Shown here: in pieces, positions 1 through 11,682 of the stretch | Numbering within the stretch: the stretch's first letter is position 1 | Layout of the letters: every line of letters starts with the position of its first letter | Origin: Conoideocrella luteorostrata | Taxonomy: Eukaryota > Ascomycota > Sordariomycetes > Hypocreales > Clavicipitaceae | NCBI GenBank assembly: GCA_032433595.1 | Contig: JASWJB010000051.1 | Location: forward strand, 110,627-174,626 | DNA length: 64,000 nucleotides | Direction: 5' to 3' | Program-made: the position numbers and the translations under genes | The notes under the pieces: model-generated | Told to the model about the DNA's origin: nothing | The model's input: the letters and a program-made list of their open reading frames with translations, nothing else | The model's database searches: none

Positions 1-65
1 TGATGGGGACACGCACGACGACGTGGACATTGTTCAATGGATGATACTGATGCTTTTTGCTGCAG

Positions 66-654
66 AATTCCTCGTCAACATGTCCGCTTCCGCCGATGTT
101 TTGGCCATGGCCAAGGTCGAAGTTGACTTGAATGCCATTCCCGAGGGCAAGAACGTAAGTTCACACATACACACCCGAATCACAATTTCAATTTAGACGT
201 ATCCTTACCTAATGTTCCGCATTTCAGGTCATCATCAAGTGGCGTGGCAAGCCTGTCTTTGTTCGACACCGAACCCAGGACGAGATCGACGCTGCCAACA
301 AGGTTAACGTGTCCAGCCTGCGAGACCCCCAATCCGATGACGACCGCGTTAAAAAGCCTGAGTGGCTTGTCATGTTGGGTACGGATCTCCCAAATGCAGC
401 CCGGCAATCTCACCAATGGGCGACACTGCATCTGACCCCTTCCATTCTAAACCGTGCTAATATTTTCCCTAGGTGTCTGCACTCATCTTGGTTGTGTCCC
501 TATCGGCGAGGCTGGTGACTTTGGCGGCTGGTTCTGCCCCTGCCACGGTTCCCACTACGATATCTCTGGCCGGATAAGAAAGGGTCCTGCTCCCCTTAAC
601 CTCGAAATCCCCGAATACGACTTCCCCGAGGATGGCAAGCTGGTCGTTGGTTAG
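66..654 (+). CDS. RIP1: Rieske iron-sulfur subunit of the cytochrome bc1 complex, 3' part (5' end outside window)
   Basis: This is the catalytic 2Fe-2S subunit of ubiquinol-cytochrome c reductase (complex III) of the mitochondrial inner membrane, which passes electrons from ubiquinol to cytochrome c1. Exons are 66-154, 228-378 and 473-654, with canonical GT-AG introns between them; bases 1-65 are the end of an upstream intron ending in CAG. The visible 139 residues hold the full Rieske fold with both cluster-binding loops, CTHLGC and CPCHGSHYD, and the usual short tail ending LVVG. The N-terminal targeting sequence and membrane helix lie off the window. The family assignment is certain; only the missing 5' exons are unresolved. 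The next gene, CCT alpha, is convergent. Confidence 0.96.
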
Positions 655-1226
655 ATGGATAACTTGGTGTATGAGTAGTGGTTAGTCTCGGAGCGATCAA
701 CAAATAGAAGTTCTTATTGTGTAAAGGGGCGATTTAGGAGATTGGGGAGGCAGGGGAAAGAATAAAAGAAACGGCCAGATGGATGGTGGGAAAATCAGCC
801 CGTGTCCTTGTTTGGCGCCGCCCACTCCTGTTTTCTTAGACGTGAGCTACGGGCTTTGTATAAAAATACAACGTACTACGAAATTATGTTCTTTTGTCTC
901 ACAATTACTTTTGATACATGAACGGCGTGTTATTGACATCGGGTTTCAGTAAAGCGGTAGTAGTTGTAAATGTTGAGAGCTGCAACCCATTCCACTCAAG
1001 ATAATGCAGTTCTCTTGCACCCTCTTGCACCATCTTGCATGTGACATCTCGACGTCGCATTAAATTACATAGATAGCAAAGCAGTGTAGGCGGAAAGTAG
1101 TTAACAAATACGGGAAATTTCGGAACATGCCCTTCAGGTACAATTGTTCGAAAGTCTATGTAAAACGGACACGTAATTACAACCAAATAATTGCTTTTCC
1201 TTTATGTTTTCCCAAGACTTGTTCCT
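655..1226. other. Convergent 3' intergenic region between the Rieske gene and TCP1
   Basis: This stretch of about 570 bp must hold the 3' UTRs and polyadenylation signals of two converging genes. The short open frames here have no protein-like composition, and I see no RNA gene. Confidence 0.7.
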
Positions 1227-3057
1227 CTAGTGACCATGGCCGTCGTCCTCTTTCTGCTCCGGATCCAACTTGATGAGAGTATCAATTCTCATGATGCTGA
1301 TGCAAGCCTCAACGGCACTCTTCAGCTGGCGGACTTTGCTCATGCTGGGCTCCAAAACTCCCAACTTGAGCTCGTCTACCACCTTGCCCCGCATCAAGTC
1401 CAGGCCGTAGTTCTTGTAGCCCTTCTTTCTTGCGATGGTCTTTTCGTCTTCGCTACCATCGCCCTCTTGGATGCGTTGTGACAGAGCGTGCCGTGATCGT
1501 AGTTGAGCGACGAGCTCAGCACCGTCCTTGGCGGCGTTGACAGCTAGAGTCTTGGGAATGACCAGTAGAGACTGGGCGAATTCACCAATGGCGAGCTGTT
1601 CACGAGATCCGACAGTACCAGCAAATTCTTCCAGGTAGATATGGAGGGCAGTCTCAACGGCACCACCTCCAGGGACGATGCTACCGCTTTCCAACGTTCG
1701 CTTGACAGCACAGAGCGAGTCGTGGACTGAGCGCTCCATCTCATCCAGCGAGTACTCGTGGGGACCGCGCAAAATGATGGATGCAGATGAGTGGGCCTTG
1801 GTTCCCTTGACAAGAATGCATTCATCATCGGAAATGCGCTCTTGGCTCACTGACTCGGCATGACCAAGATATGAGGGCTCGAACTTTTCGTCACCATTCA
1901 AGTCAGAGAGAGTACTCAACAAAGTCCCGCCAGTAGCTCGGGCAATTCGTCGCAGGTCTTCCTTCTTACAGCGTCTGGCACCCATGGCACCACGCTCAAC
2001 AAACATCTTCAGTACTAAATCGTCAATTCCTTTGGTAGTCAGCACGACGTTTGCTCCAGCTTTGAGAATCAGTTCGACCCGCTCGAGAACCATGCCGGAC
2101 TCTCTAGCACGAATCTCCTCCAATTGTTGGGGATCATCGACTGTGATCTGAACGCCCATCTTCATTCTCTCCTTTTGCAGGTTCATATCAAGCAGGGCAA
2201 TCTTGGCGTCCTGGATGTGGGTAGGCATGGCCTGAGAAGCAACAGTGCAATTCAAGGCATAGCCCTTGATCAAGAGAGACTCAAGAACGCTCTTGCCGTG
2301 GGCTTTAAGAATGTTGACTGCCTTGACGGGGTACTTGCTCTCATTTCGGTTGTTGGTGGTCTTAACAGCTTGCATAGCATCGACCACCATGTTGGAGAAA
2401 AATTCGGAGTCGGCTCCAATAATCTTGCTGGACATGGACGTCTTGGCAATGTTGATGAGAGACTCGCGGCCGAGGTCCTCAACTTTGATGCTGACATTCT
2501 CGTTGAGATACTTGACAGCTTCTCGGAGGGCTAATCGATAGCCGGTAATGATTGTGGTGGGGTGGATGCGGTTCTTCATAAGTTCATTTCCCCTTCGCAG
2601 CAGCTCGGCGGCGATGAGAACGACCGAAGTCGTGCCATCACCGACTTCTTTATCTTGCTGTTGTGCCAAATCGACGAGGATCTTGCCCGCGGGGTCTTCG
2701 ACATCGAGAAGGCTCAGAATGGTGGCGCCGTCGTTGGTCACTGTAACATCCTGTTGCTGTGTGAGGAGCCGACTCTGTAACGGGTAATATTATACTGAAG
2801 GTGCAGGGATGACGCTTACACCAATGTCGTCCACCATCATCTTATCCAGTCCACTGGGGCCGAATGAGCTCTTGACAACATTTGCGATTGCCTGGGTCGC
2901 GAGGACTGAATTGAAGATTAGCATGGAACATGATCGGCCATTTGATGACCCCGCCGGCGAGAGACATACCATTCTGGTCACGAATGTCGGACCCTGAGAT
3001 CTTCTGACCGCCCAAGAAAAGGGTACCGTTCCGTGGTTGCTCGAACATAGACGCCAT
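1227..3057 (-). CDS. TCP1: CCT chaperonin subunit alpha (TCP1/CCT1)
   Basis: This is the alpha subunit of the cytosolic TRiC/CCT ring chaperonin that folds actin, tubulin and other proteins using ATP. Reading the minus strand, the exons are 3057-2970, 2905-2820 and 2750-1227, giving 565 residues, normal for the family. The ATG at 3057 begins [17 protein letters not shown], matching other fungal TCP1 starts; an in-frame extension upstream has no conserved sequence. Group II chaperonin signatures are visible: NDGATIL, the nucleotide-loop GDGTTS, and VPGGGAVE near residue 410. The subunit-specific run [19 protein letters not shown] separates alpha from the other seven CCT subunits. The C-terminus ends in an acidic, His-rich tail. 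It shares an 800-bp divergent promoter with prolyl-tRNA synthetase. Confidence 0.96.
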
Positions 3058-3468
3058 GGCTGTGGCAGTCCGAAATGTCGGGCAATGTAGTATGGTCTGG
3101 TAAGCTGGCTGTGTGTCGTGATCGCCGTCGGAATTTCTGCGTGCAGGTTGTGGTTCAGAATCGCCGCCAGCTGCGAAAGCTCCAGTCGCCAATCTGCTTG
3201 CTCCGCCAATCTGCCCCTCGAACTTTTTGCCGGAAGTTTGGATTCTTCCAGTTCCGTAGACGCGCTGCACTAGTGGCCTGCAGACAGTGCTGCCTGCCTG
3301 GCTGTGTGTGTGCCTACCTGCAGGTGTGTGGCATAAACTTTTTAACAACTGCTAGCGTAAGAGATACGGGAACGTAGCAAAAACTTTATGCCTCTCACTG
3401 TAAGTACTAGTCAGTAGCGTGGCATCCGCACAGGCCTGTGGCAGCCGTGACCTCATGCTGGCTCTGTC

Positions 3469-3484
3469 TACTCCGTACTCCGTA
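3469..3484 (+). repeat. Two overlapping copies of TACTCCGTA (7-nt period)
   Basis: TACTCCGTA occurs at 3469-3477 and again at 3476-3484, sharing TA, so the unit TACTCCG is repeated in tandem. This is one of two exact overlapping pairs in the window. Confidence 0.9.
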
Positions 3485-3719
3485 GACTGACCAACTTAGA
3501 CAGACCGGGCAAAGCTTGGAACCCTGATTGGGCTGCGCGTCCGTGGCCTAAAATTTTACCCTTGTGCCCCTCCTTCAGGAAAGGAAGGACCGCGGGGCAC
3601 ACTTGCCACAGCGACACCGACACCGACACTGCACCGACAATGGAGGAGTCATCTGGGGCTCTTATCTTTTCACTCCTCCCTTCTTTTGACAAGCATCACC
3701 AGTCAGAAGCAGCGTCTGT

Positions 3720-3726
3720 TGAGTCA
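3720..3726 (+). promoter_or_regulatory. Candidate CPC1/Gcn4-type bZIP site (TGAGTCA)
   Basis: TGAGTCA is the core recognised by Gcn4 in yeast and CPC1 in filamentous fungi, which induce amino-acid and aminoacyl-tRNA-synthetase genes during amino-acid starvation. It lies 136 bp upstream of the ProRS start. A 7-mer of this kind is expected several times per 64 kb by chance, so the position is the main argument. Confidence 0.45.
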
Positions 3727-3861
3727 CGCGTGCGCTTTCTTTAGTACTTAAGCCGCTTAAGCATTGTGTCGGCTCAATTCAATTGGAATTTTTTAATCCC
3801 TTTTCTTCATTGGAAGCACTCAACTCGCATAACTCACAAGTTATCAATTGAGCCCCGAAAT

Positions 3862-5602
3862 ATGGAACCCGCAGTCGAGCAGTCGAAAAGCGCCTTGAAG
3901 AAGGCCGAAAAGCAGGCCAAACTTGCTGCTGACAAGGCTGAGAAGGCCGCTAGGAAGGCCTCCCTTCCTGTCGTCGGAGGCAAAAAGGCGGACGAAATTA
4001 TCGGAATTACAAATTCTAAAGCTGAGAACTTCTCAGCATGGTATCAAGAGGTGGTTCTTAAGGCCGAAATGGTCGAATACTACCAAGAAATCTCCGGTTT
4101 TTTTGTCCTACGTCCCCTGTCTATGCACATATGGAACACCATTCGTAAATGGTTCCAGGGTCATATCGAAGAGATGGGTGTGGAGGAAACCAGCTTTCCT
4201 ATGTTTTTATCCAAGACCTCGTTGGATAAGGAGAAGGACCATGTGGAAGGTTTCGCTCCCGAGCTTGCTTGGGTCGAGAGAGCGTACGTTCACTATTTCA
4301 TGACTCATAATTTTTTCGACCAGCGTTCGGTGACTAACTTTATGCCTTTCTAGTGGCGACAAGAAGTTGGAAATTCCTGTTGCTATTCGTCCCACGTCCG
4401 AAGCAGTCATGTACCCTTACTACTCCAAGTGGATTCGCAGCCACCGAGACCTCCCTCTCCGATTGAATCAGTGGAACTCTGTTGTGCGCTGGGAAGCCAA
4501 GCAGACTACTCCCTTCCTTCGAACTCGAGAGTTCCTATGGCAAGAAGGTCATACCGCCCACTTGACTGAAGAGTTGGCAGGTAAGGAGGTTTTGGAGATT
4601 TTGGAGCTCTATGCTGGTGTGTATGAGCAGCTTCTCGCTGTTCCTGTCGTCCGGGGAACGAAGACGGAGAACGAGAAGTTCGCCGGAGGTTACTATACTA
4701 CCACAGTCGAAGGATATATCCCTTCCAATGGTCGAGGCATTCAGGGAGCTACGTCTCACGCTTTGGGGCAGAACTTCAGTAAAATGTTCCAAATCACAGT
4801 GGAAGATCCTCAAAACAAAGGCCAACAGTTGAACGTCTGGCAAAACTCGTGGGGTCTTTCCACTCGTGTCATTGGTGTCATGGTCATGGTGCACGGCGAT
4901 AACAAGGGACTTGTCCTCCCTCCCCGTGTTGCCCAGCTTCAAGCCATCCTTGTGCCGGTCGGAATCAACAAGAGTACCACCCCTGAAGACAGAAAGAAGC
5001 ACGAAGATCAAATGGATGAGATGCGCGTTACACTGAAGAAAGTTGGGGTTCGTGCTGATTCGGATTGGAGAGAGGGATATACCCCCGCGTGGAAGTTCAA
5101 CGATTGGGAGATGAAAGGTGTTCCATTGCGTCTTGAATTTGGCCCCAAAGATGCCGCAAAAGAAGTTGTCTCATATGCTCGACGTGACACGGGCGAGAAG
5201 GGAACTATTCCCATTGCAGATATTGCCACCAAAATTCCCGAGCTGCTGGATACCATCCAAGCCGATATGTACAAGAAGGCTGAAAGTTCCTTCAGAGAGC
5301 ACCGCAAACAGATTACCAATTGGGACGATGTCCTTCCTGCTCTCGACGGGAAGAATGTTGTGCTGATTCCTTTCTGTCTTGATGGCAAATGCGAGGACCG
5401 TATCAAGGAGTTGACTACCCGGGCTGATGATAACCGGGACGTTCCGGAGAACCAGAAACTTCCCTCTATGGGCATGAAGAGTCTGTGCATTCCATTCGAG
5501 CAGCCTACAGGAAACGAGCTAGTTCCCGGTGAAACAGCCTGTTTGAATCCTGAATGCGCAGGCAAGGCGCAGAAATGGGTCATGTTTGGCAGAAGCTACT
5601 GA
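3862..5602 (+). CDS. Cytoplasmic prolyl-tRNA synthetase (class II, eukaryote/archaeal type)
   Basis: The enzyme charges tRNA-Pro with proline. Exons 3862-4283 and 4354-5602 encode 556 residues; the intron carries a TGACTAAC branch-like sequence just before its acceptor. The first ATG in frame is at 3862; the open frame further upstream starts only at GTG. Residues 1-40 are a Lys/Ala-rich basic helix of the kind that precedes many eukaryotic synthetase cores. The class II core shows VRPTSE-like RPTSEAVMYPYY, motif 2 with RWEAKQTTPFLRTREF and motif 3 around GATSHALGQNFSKMF. The C-terminal zinc-binding-like domain has Cys residues at CLDGKCED, SLC and CLNPEC and ends in the typical MFGRSY. This is the single-domain fungal form rather than the fused animal Glu-Pro enzyme. 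Confidence 0.95.
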
Positions 5603-5842
5603 GTGAGGAATGGAAGGGACATTTTCGGGCGCTCGGAGTAGTTGTGTAGCATTAGAGATCGCATATTCGGGGAGCCAAAGGAGAAGGAAGCTTTGTGGAT
5701 ATTCGTCTCGTTTCCAATGGCTCAGTCAGCGATATTTACACATAGGACGGAGTAGATGAATGAAATTTATGATTACAACCATCTCATTCGACTGTCTTTC
5801 ACGACGGCGGTTTATGGTGCGCTTGCGAGATAGTACATCCAT

Positions 5843-7003
5843 TTAACACCACTCAAATCTTTGGTTGTCAACCCATTCTACTTCAGATACTGGTCCTTCG
5901 CCAAACCATCTAAGACTGGTAATGTTCGATTTTTGCCGAACAATAAAGTCGGCTTGAAGATCGACCAAATTATTCACCAGCGTCTTTGTTCGGTCATCTG
6001 GGTTCCACATATTTATCTTGGGACAGAACCACTCGTGGGCGTTGTTATGCACAACGCCCATAATTGACCGAAACGCTTTGGTCAGCTCTTCGTTCGAGAT
6101 CTTGTCATCCTCAAGTGCAAAGTGGAGAATATGCATTACATTTTCTTCGAGCTTATCCTTGCCTCCGTACACATCACATGACCACAACATCCAGATCCGA
6201 GAATTTGGCAAGCCAGGTGGTGTGTATATGGCACCATGAACAGTGGGAGTCCTGCCCAGAAGATGGCTGGTTAGGCAGCGCGCTCTCGCGAGATGCCACT
6301 CATAGGTAGCAAAGTCCGGAAGAATAGCAACTCGGACCTTGTGCGGCCCGATAGGCGGTGTGGCAATTTTCTTCCGCATTGTTTGTTCATCCAATTCGGC
6401 CACGGTTTGCAAATTATCATCCGTAATAAGCGTAAGACGATTATCAAGATCCGTCCGGAACGGCTTCGTAGCAAAACTCAAATGAGTACTTGGAAAAGGC
6501 ATCCATTGCTGCTGGGCGTAGAAGTTGCGGCCGATATCGGAAAAGAGGACAGAGAATTCAGCACTGCCCGCTTCTCCGGACTGCCATGCAGACAGGGTCT
6601 CTCCGAGAAGGGATAGCATTTTGGCTGCATAGCCCTGACGTCGATGCTCTTCGGGTGTGAATACACTGGCTACGCCGTAGGCAATTACGTCGCGAACCAA
6701 ACCATCCGTGCCCCGTACGATAGCTCTTTTGCGATAAGTCTCGAGAGAGGAAAATATTGTTCGGTTAGTCGTGGTGTTGGTTTCACCATCATGATTATTA
6801 TTGGTATCGGTAAGAATCCAGGTTGTCAGGCCACCATTCTTGGTGAGCCGATACGTGAGAAGCTTCGATTCTCGGGTGATGTAAGATTGTTGCGTATGTT
6901 GCGGCCCCCAGAACGGCTGGTGCCGTGTCCACGTGTAGACAGACTCATCCGGCGTAGCCTTGGCTATGGTGAAGGGCGAAGATGATTTATTGGGTAGATC
7001 CAT
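5843..7003 (-). CDS. LYC1: LYC1-like GNAT acetyltransferase (probable lysine N6-acetyltransferase)
   Basis: This intronless 386-residue protein resembles Yarrowia LYC1, which acetylates free lysine in the first step of fungal lysine breakdown. The only GNAT-like acetyl-CoA loop is VASVFTPEEHRRQGYAAKML near residue 125, with RRQGYA matching the R/Q-x-x-G-x-G/A pattern, followed by the family segment FSDIGRNFYAQQQW. A C-terminal half of about 190 residues, rich in Trp and aromatic residues, follows as in LYC1 proteins. The ATG at 7003 is used because the longer open frame begins at TTG. The gene converges on ProRS with a 240-bp gap. Substrate is inferred from family resemblance only; a different small amine acceptor is possible. 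Confidence 0.75.
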   Translation of the reverse strand: MDLPNKSSSPFTIAKATPDESVYTWTRHQPFWGPQHTQQSYITRESKLLTYRLTKNGGLTTWILTDTNNNHDGETNTTTNRTIFSSLETYRKRAIVRGTDGLVRDVIAYGVASVFTPEEHRRQGYAAKMLSLLGETLSAWQSGEAGSAEFSVLFSDIGRNFYAQQQWMPFPSTHLSFATKPFRTDLDNRLTLITDDNLQTVAELDEQTMRKKIATPPIGPHKVRVAILPDFATYEWHLARARCLTSHLLGRTPTVHGAIYTPPGLPNSRIWMLWSCDVYGGKDKLEENVMHILHFALEDDKISNEELTKAFRSIMGVVHNNAHEWFCPKINMWNPDDRTKTLVNNLVDLQADFIVRQKSNITSLRWFGEGPVSEVEWVDNQRFEWC

Positions 7004-10000
7004 GTTGTACTTCAGTATATGACGCAAAGCGTTGTGTTGGTGTATATGCTGTGTGAGCCATCCTGCAAGACGACGTTACTACAGAGTCACATCGGGAAGC
7101 CGGTCGTTGCGCCGTCTCGAATGGTTGTACTACGGAGCGGGGTGCCTGCACTCCACTCTTGGAACACATCATTAGTTAGTCAGTCCTTTTGATTTGTCCA
7201 GCGACAAAGACTCTACGTCGCGTTCAACGACTTTGTGTACGGGCAACAAGCCTGTCAGCTACTGTATCCATGTTGTGCTGGAACGCGCTGACGACTCCTT
7301 TGTACTCTGAAGTCCGTACGGAGTAGAATATTGTCAATCAAGTGTGAGAAAGTCGGCGGGCCCAAAGATGCCATCTCGAAGGCATCTCTGTCATCTGTCA
7401 AACCTGAAATGTCATATCCATCGTTCTCGACTCAATTCTGTCCAGACTGTCTAAGACATGGGCGCACGTCTTGCTGGGATTAGAGTGATAGCCTGATCCA
7501 GGCGGTCGGGACACGATCAACGGCTGGTGCCGTCGCCGTGCCGCAGCAGACACGAAGACACAAGTTGTCACCAATTTAATTATAGACCACGCTCTTTCTT
7601 TCCCTGTCAACTCGCGCTCGACTGGCTCGACTGTCGGTGACGTGGATGAATCATGGCTAATGCATGGCTGGATAGATGGCAAGAAAGTGTGGCGATAACT
7701 CGTCAGTAGTCGCAGGCCGGCGGGCGCCAAGTCGCCGTAGGAGCAGCCGCGTGTGACAGCGTCTACTTAATGAGCTCTCCTGGATCCCTGCCTCCAGCTT
7801 CCAGCTCACAGCAGCCCCCAGCTCATGGCCCCAGCCTCCACAGACTGGCGGCAGAGGGTCAACGGTAGCCGGTCAGCTGGCAGGGTAGCGCCCGAGAGCC
7901 GGGTCTAGATTCTCTGGAGCACCATGTACTCCGTACCGCGATCTAAAATATGCGTAACTCAGGTCGCGACATTCTAAGTATTTAGCCCATTTACCCACAG
8001 ACATGTACGGAGTAGCCCCAGATGAGTTGGAAATTTTTGACATCTCCTGGATGCCCAGGGCCTAATTCAGGTCTCTACTCCGTGCGGGACATTGCTTGAG
8101 CCCAGTACCCATACCAGCAGTGAAATCCTCCGTTATCAACTGTGGGGGCACATCGTCAGATCTCGGTAGAAACGACTGTTCGAGAGACGGCTTACCCGCG
8201 TCATGTTGCATTTCTCATGCGGACGATATATCCCGCGTAATCTTGAACGCATCATGACGATGGGTCCTTGCATTTCGTGCCAGGCGGACGCATTCCAGGA
8301 TAGGATGTTCGAACTCCCTCGAGGGTACTCCGTACCATTGACGAGGTCCACGTGGATCACCATCTTCTTGCGCCCGAATGGTTAGCTGGTGATGGACCGG
8401 GGCATCGGAGAAGCCGATGCAGGTGAATAATGATGCTTCTGCTTCGTACTAATTAACCCTTAACCACTCCATAACTGCATGTCCAATTGCAGACGAGTGT
8501 GTCGTACCCCGAGGCGCCGGGTGGGCATGATGTCGGGTGTGCATTTGAACGTGCATGTCTGGTCAATTCAAATTTCCACGGAGGCGCTGGCAGCCAAGAG
8601 AATTCCTCCGCATTCCGTGCAAATATGTTAAGCATCTTCCGTGTCCAAAAAGCCAGGATGCACTTGTCATTCCACAAGACGAGACTGTCGTAAGTTAGCC
8701 AATGACTTCGCTGCTCTGCTCAAATCAGCGGCATGGATGCAGGGATGTCGGGCTGCAAGGATGACAACCCCATTCTGACGACGTCGCGGAGTGCTCCGTA
8801 GTATTTTGCTGGCTTTTTGGTGTGACTCCATGGCCCGCTTTTTTGTTCGGTTCAGGAACTCTTAGGCTAAATCTCGGTCGGCAGTCAGACAGACAAGCTT
8901 TTTATTAGTGAGCATCCTTGGCAATTTGAGTGGTCTCTAGCGCAACTGACGGCTCTGAGCCGGATCAGCTTGTCGCCCCGCTGAACATGGAAGGCGGATC
9001 TAGACCCTGAATGGCTGCCGTCCCATTGTCAATGGTTGGGCCGCGACAGGTGCCAAAAGAAACAAATCCAAGACAGGCGCAGTAATTGCAGGACCGGCTT
9101 CAGCCTGGCGTCCGATCTCAGGGAACGCTTTGATGTATTGCTCAATGCTCAAGGCGAAATCAACTGGCCTGGGTCTTCGAGCAGGTAGCCCATACGGAGT
9201 CCATACGACACTACGGAGTATAGACCACAGACCACTGACCACTGGTTTGGCAATAACTACGGCGAATGTCGGAACCCTGCTCGTTACACAACATTGACGT
9301 GAGCGGTGGAGGAGTTCAGCTGCGTGACTGTCTATGCCGTCCATCATCATCATCATCATCATCGACATCACCGCCGGACAGATATTGGGGCTGACGTCTG
9401 CTTGCCAACACCCCCCACGTCGGTCCTTGCCGTCATATGCTGAGACCCTAAAAAAAAAAAAAATTAAGCGATCTATCTGGTGTGCCTCGCAAGGAGACCT
9501 TCCAGATCGAGAGTGTCCAATCCCATGGTTTGGTAGCATCTACCGGAAGCGTGGCTTAGCCGTCACCATGAAGCTTCTTTCTATTAGCGTTAAGGCAATC
9601 GTCACCCGCCCCGATGCAGCATCCAATGACGAGTCGACTCTTCCATATTGATCTCGCCGTGGTTTGCTTGGCCTTTACGGAGTAGACGTTGTCCGGGTTT
9701 AGTCCACACACAATGTTGTTTGCCCACATTCTGTGATAGGACCCGCCCTATAGGGCTGACATGCGTCGCGTGTTTGGAGTAATAACCTGGTATTTGGGGG
9801 TGTCGGGGGGGTGTCTGTGTTGGGAGGGTGTCCGATGTGAGGTGCGAGGTAGGAGAGAGGGCATTCTATTCTTCGGCTCGACTTGGACTTCAATTTTCGC
9901 CCAACTACCATGGGTGGCCCCAAAAGTGGCTTTTTGGCTGCTCTCACTGCCACGTATGGCCAATAGTTTGCTCATATGGTCGGCGATGCTTCATCTGATG

Positions 10001-10495
10001 CCTACCCACCTTAATCGATGATCACCAATGACAGCAGCAGATAGTGCAGCAACACCCGTATCCTCATAGGTCATCCATGCCACTTCCAATATTAGCCCTC
10101 TACGCCTCATCTCTCCCTGCCTTCTGATCCTTATGGAGTACGGGATCCTGGTTCAAGTTTTTTAGCTCGCCGGACCCTAACACTAGACAGTCCCGGCTAC
10201 CAGGCTTCAATGGTTTTTCTCGTGGCTGGCTCAGCCCTGGACCGGATGCCTGTCTTCAACCTAAACGAGCATGGGGGTGTCCCCTATATTGCATATTTGC
10301 CGTCCAAGTCGGCGGGAGAGCGGCTCTTCATGGCGTTGATTCTAGGCCCCAGGTGTCCTTAACAAACCACCATATTTGATCAGCAGCGTCTCCTGCCTTT
10401 TTTGGTTCTATTTGGTTTTGTGCTTTTGCTCCGTAGCTTTATGTATGAACTTTGGCACAATTCTATCCGGGTTTCGCTTGCCATCATCCATCGAC
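7004..10495. other. Long non-coding stretch between the LYC1-like gene and the Zn2Cys6 factor
   Basis: These 3.5 kb hold no open frame with protein-like sequence. They contain six exact copies of the dispersed 9-mer TACTCCGTA/TACGGAGTA (7317, 7927, 8006, 8326, 9212, 9676), a short ATC microsatellite near 9341-9362 and an A13 tract near 9450. The right part is presumably the promoter of the regulator starting at 10496. Confidence 0.65.
9341..9362 (+). repeat. ATC trinucleotide microsatellite
   Basis: About seven consecutive CAT/ATC units are visible. They create a run of Met codons on the minus strand, which makes an unrelated open frame there look longer than it deserves. Confidence 0.85.
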
Positions 10496-11682
10496 ATGCC
10501 CAGCGATTCTCCTCAACCACACGAACAACCACAAGAGTGAGCTACTTCATTTCATCTTGGAGACGACTGGTCTAGCCAAAATTCTTATTTTGTCAGGCGT
10601 TCAAACGGAGGGCTTCTAATGACAACCTACCCCGTCACGAAGAAGAAGCGCGCTACCCGCGCCAAGTTCGCCAAAGTGAGAACTGGATGTGTTACTTGTA
10701 AGTATTCCCATCTTTCCCTACTTCCACAGGCCTGCCCTTGATGTTTTTTATTTGCATCAACGCCCATGCTCATTGCTCAAGAATCATGGACTAACCCGCA
10801 TCCAGGCAAGTAAGAAATTTCGGTCCTACACCATCTAATGGAATTGCACGGAGCAAAGCTAATGTGCTAAACAGGAAGCGCCATGTTAAGTGCGACGAAA
10901 CCAAACCTGCTTGCAAGAATTGCATCAAATGGGCTGGGTTTTGCGGCGGCTATGAAGCAATTAATACCAACCACAAGGCCGCGACTATCAAGAAGGCTAT
11001 TATCGCGCTTCCCAGTCCGGATCTTGAAGCCACTTCTTCTCCTGAGGAATTCGAAATTCCACCATCCGACTACTTTTGGCAATTCCAGTCATCTGAGAGT
11101 CTGTCCCCGCCTGCTTCGATCGATTCACAAACTAGTCCATATGCGTACCCAAGCTATCCAGCACAGCTTGCTGGATCGTATTACACACCGACAACCAGCA
11201 GTGCGGTATTCGATGACACTTTCTGGCAGTTGACTCTCCCTCAGTTGGTTCAGGACAACACAGCCATCCGTTATGCAAATCTAGCTGTTCAAACACTCAT
11301 CTTCGCCAAAGGCCCTGCGTCTATCACATGTGGCAAACCCAACAGTGTGTGTGACTATTATGGCGAGGCTTTGGTTTGCTACGGACTTGCCCTATCAGAG
11401 ACCAGGAGAGCAACGGCCTGGCAGACCGATACCCGAGTGGCCGTTCTCTGCTGCATGTTCTTCGTCATTTTCGAGACCCTCAATGGCGACAAAGAAGCCG
11501 CTCAGGCTCACCTACAAAGCGGCCAAAGACTGTTAGGCGAGCTTGGTCCTGATGATTTCCGCCAAGAATTACGAAATGTTTCACGATATCTCGCACAGCA
11601 AACCGGCGAGTTTGCTATGGATGGATCCAGCCATTTTGCTGGTGACGAAAGATGCAGTATCTTAGAGAGTCTTGTGTTCTGA
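10496..11682 (+). CDS. Short Zn(2)Cys(6) binuclear-cluster transcription factor
   Basis: A fungal zinc-cluster regulator with the DNA-binding domain near the N-terminus. My model uses exons 10496-10536, 10597-10701 and 10875-11682, giving 317 residues. The cluster reads C-x2-C-x6-C-x6-C-x2-C-x6-C and spans the last intron, with Cys residues in GCVTCKKRHVKC and PACKNCIKWAGFC; a basic KKKRATRAK stretch precedes it. The last intron starts inside the cluster and can be spliced in two ways that give the same protein (see findings). After a Ser/Pro-rich linker, residues from about 165 resemble the helical middle region of fungal regulators (AVQTLIFAKGP, CYGLALSETRR, LLGELGP). At 317 residues it is shorter than many such factors. 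The nearest neighbours are unrelated, so no target pathway is suggested. Confidence 0.85.

Larger units (their letters stand above)
3058..3861. promoter_or_regulatory. Divergent promoter region between TCP1 and prolyl-tRNA synthetase
   Basis: The two start codons, at 3057 on minus and 3862 on plus, face away from each other, so this 804-bp gap serves both genes. It contains an overlapping pair of the dispersed TACTCCGTA motif (3469-3484) and a TGAGTCA site (3720-3726) close to the tRNA-synthetase gene. Confidence 0.7.

Noticed and set aside
3766..3861. N-terminal extension of prolyl-tRNA synthetase
   Set aside because: The extended frame starts at GTG, not ATG, and has no conserved sequence; the ATG at 3862 fits the family.
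9000..9539. A 179-codon minus-strand frame
   Set aside because: It contains a run of Met from the ATC microsatellite and a Phe run from the poly-A tract, with no domain or conserved look.
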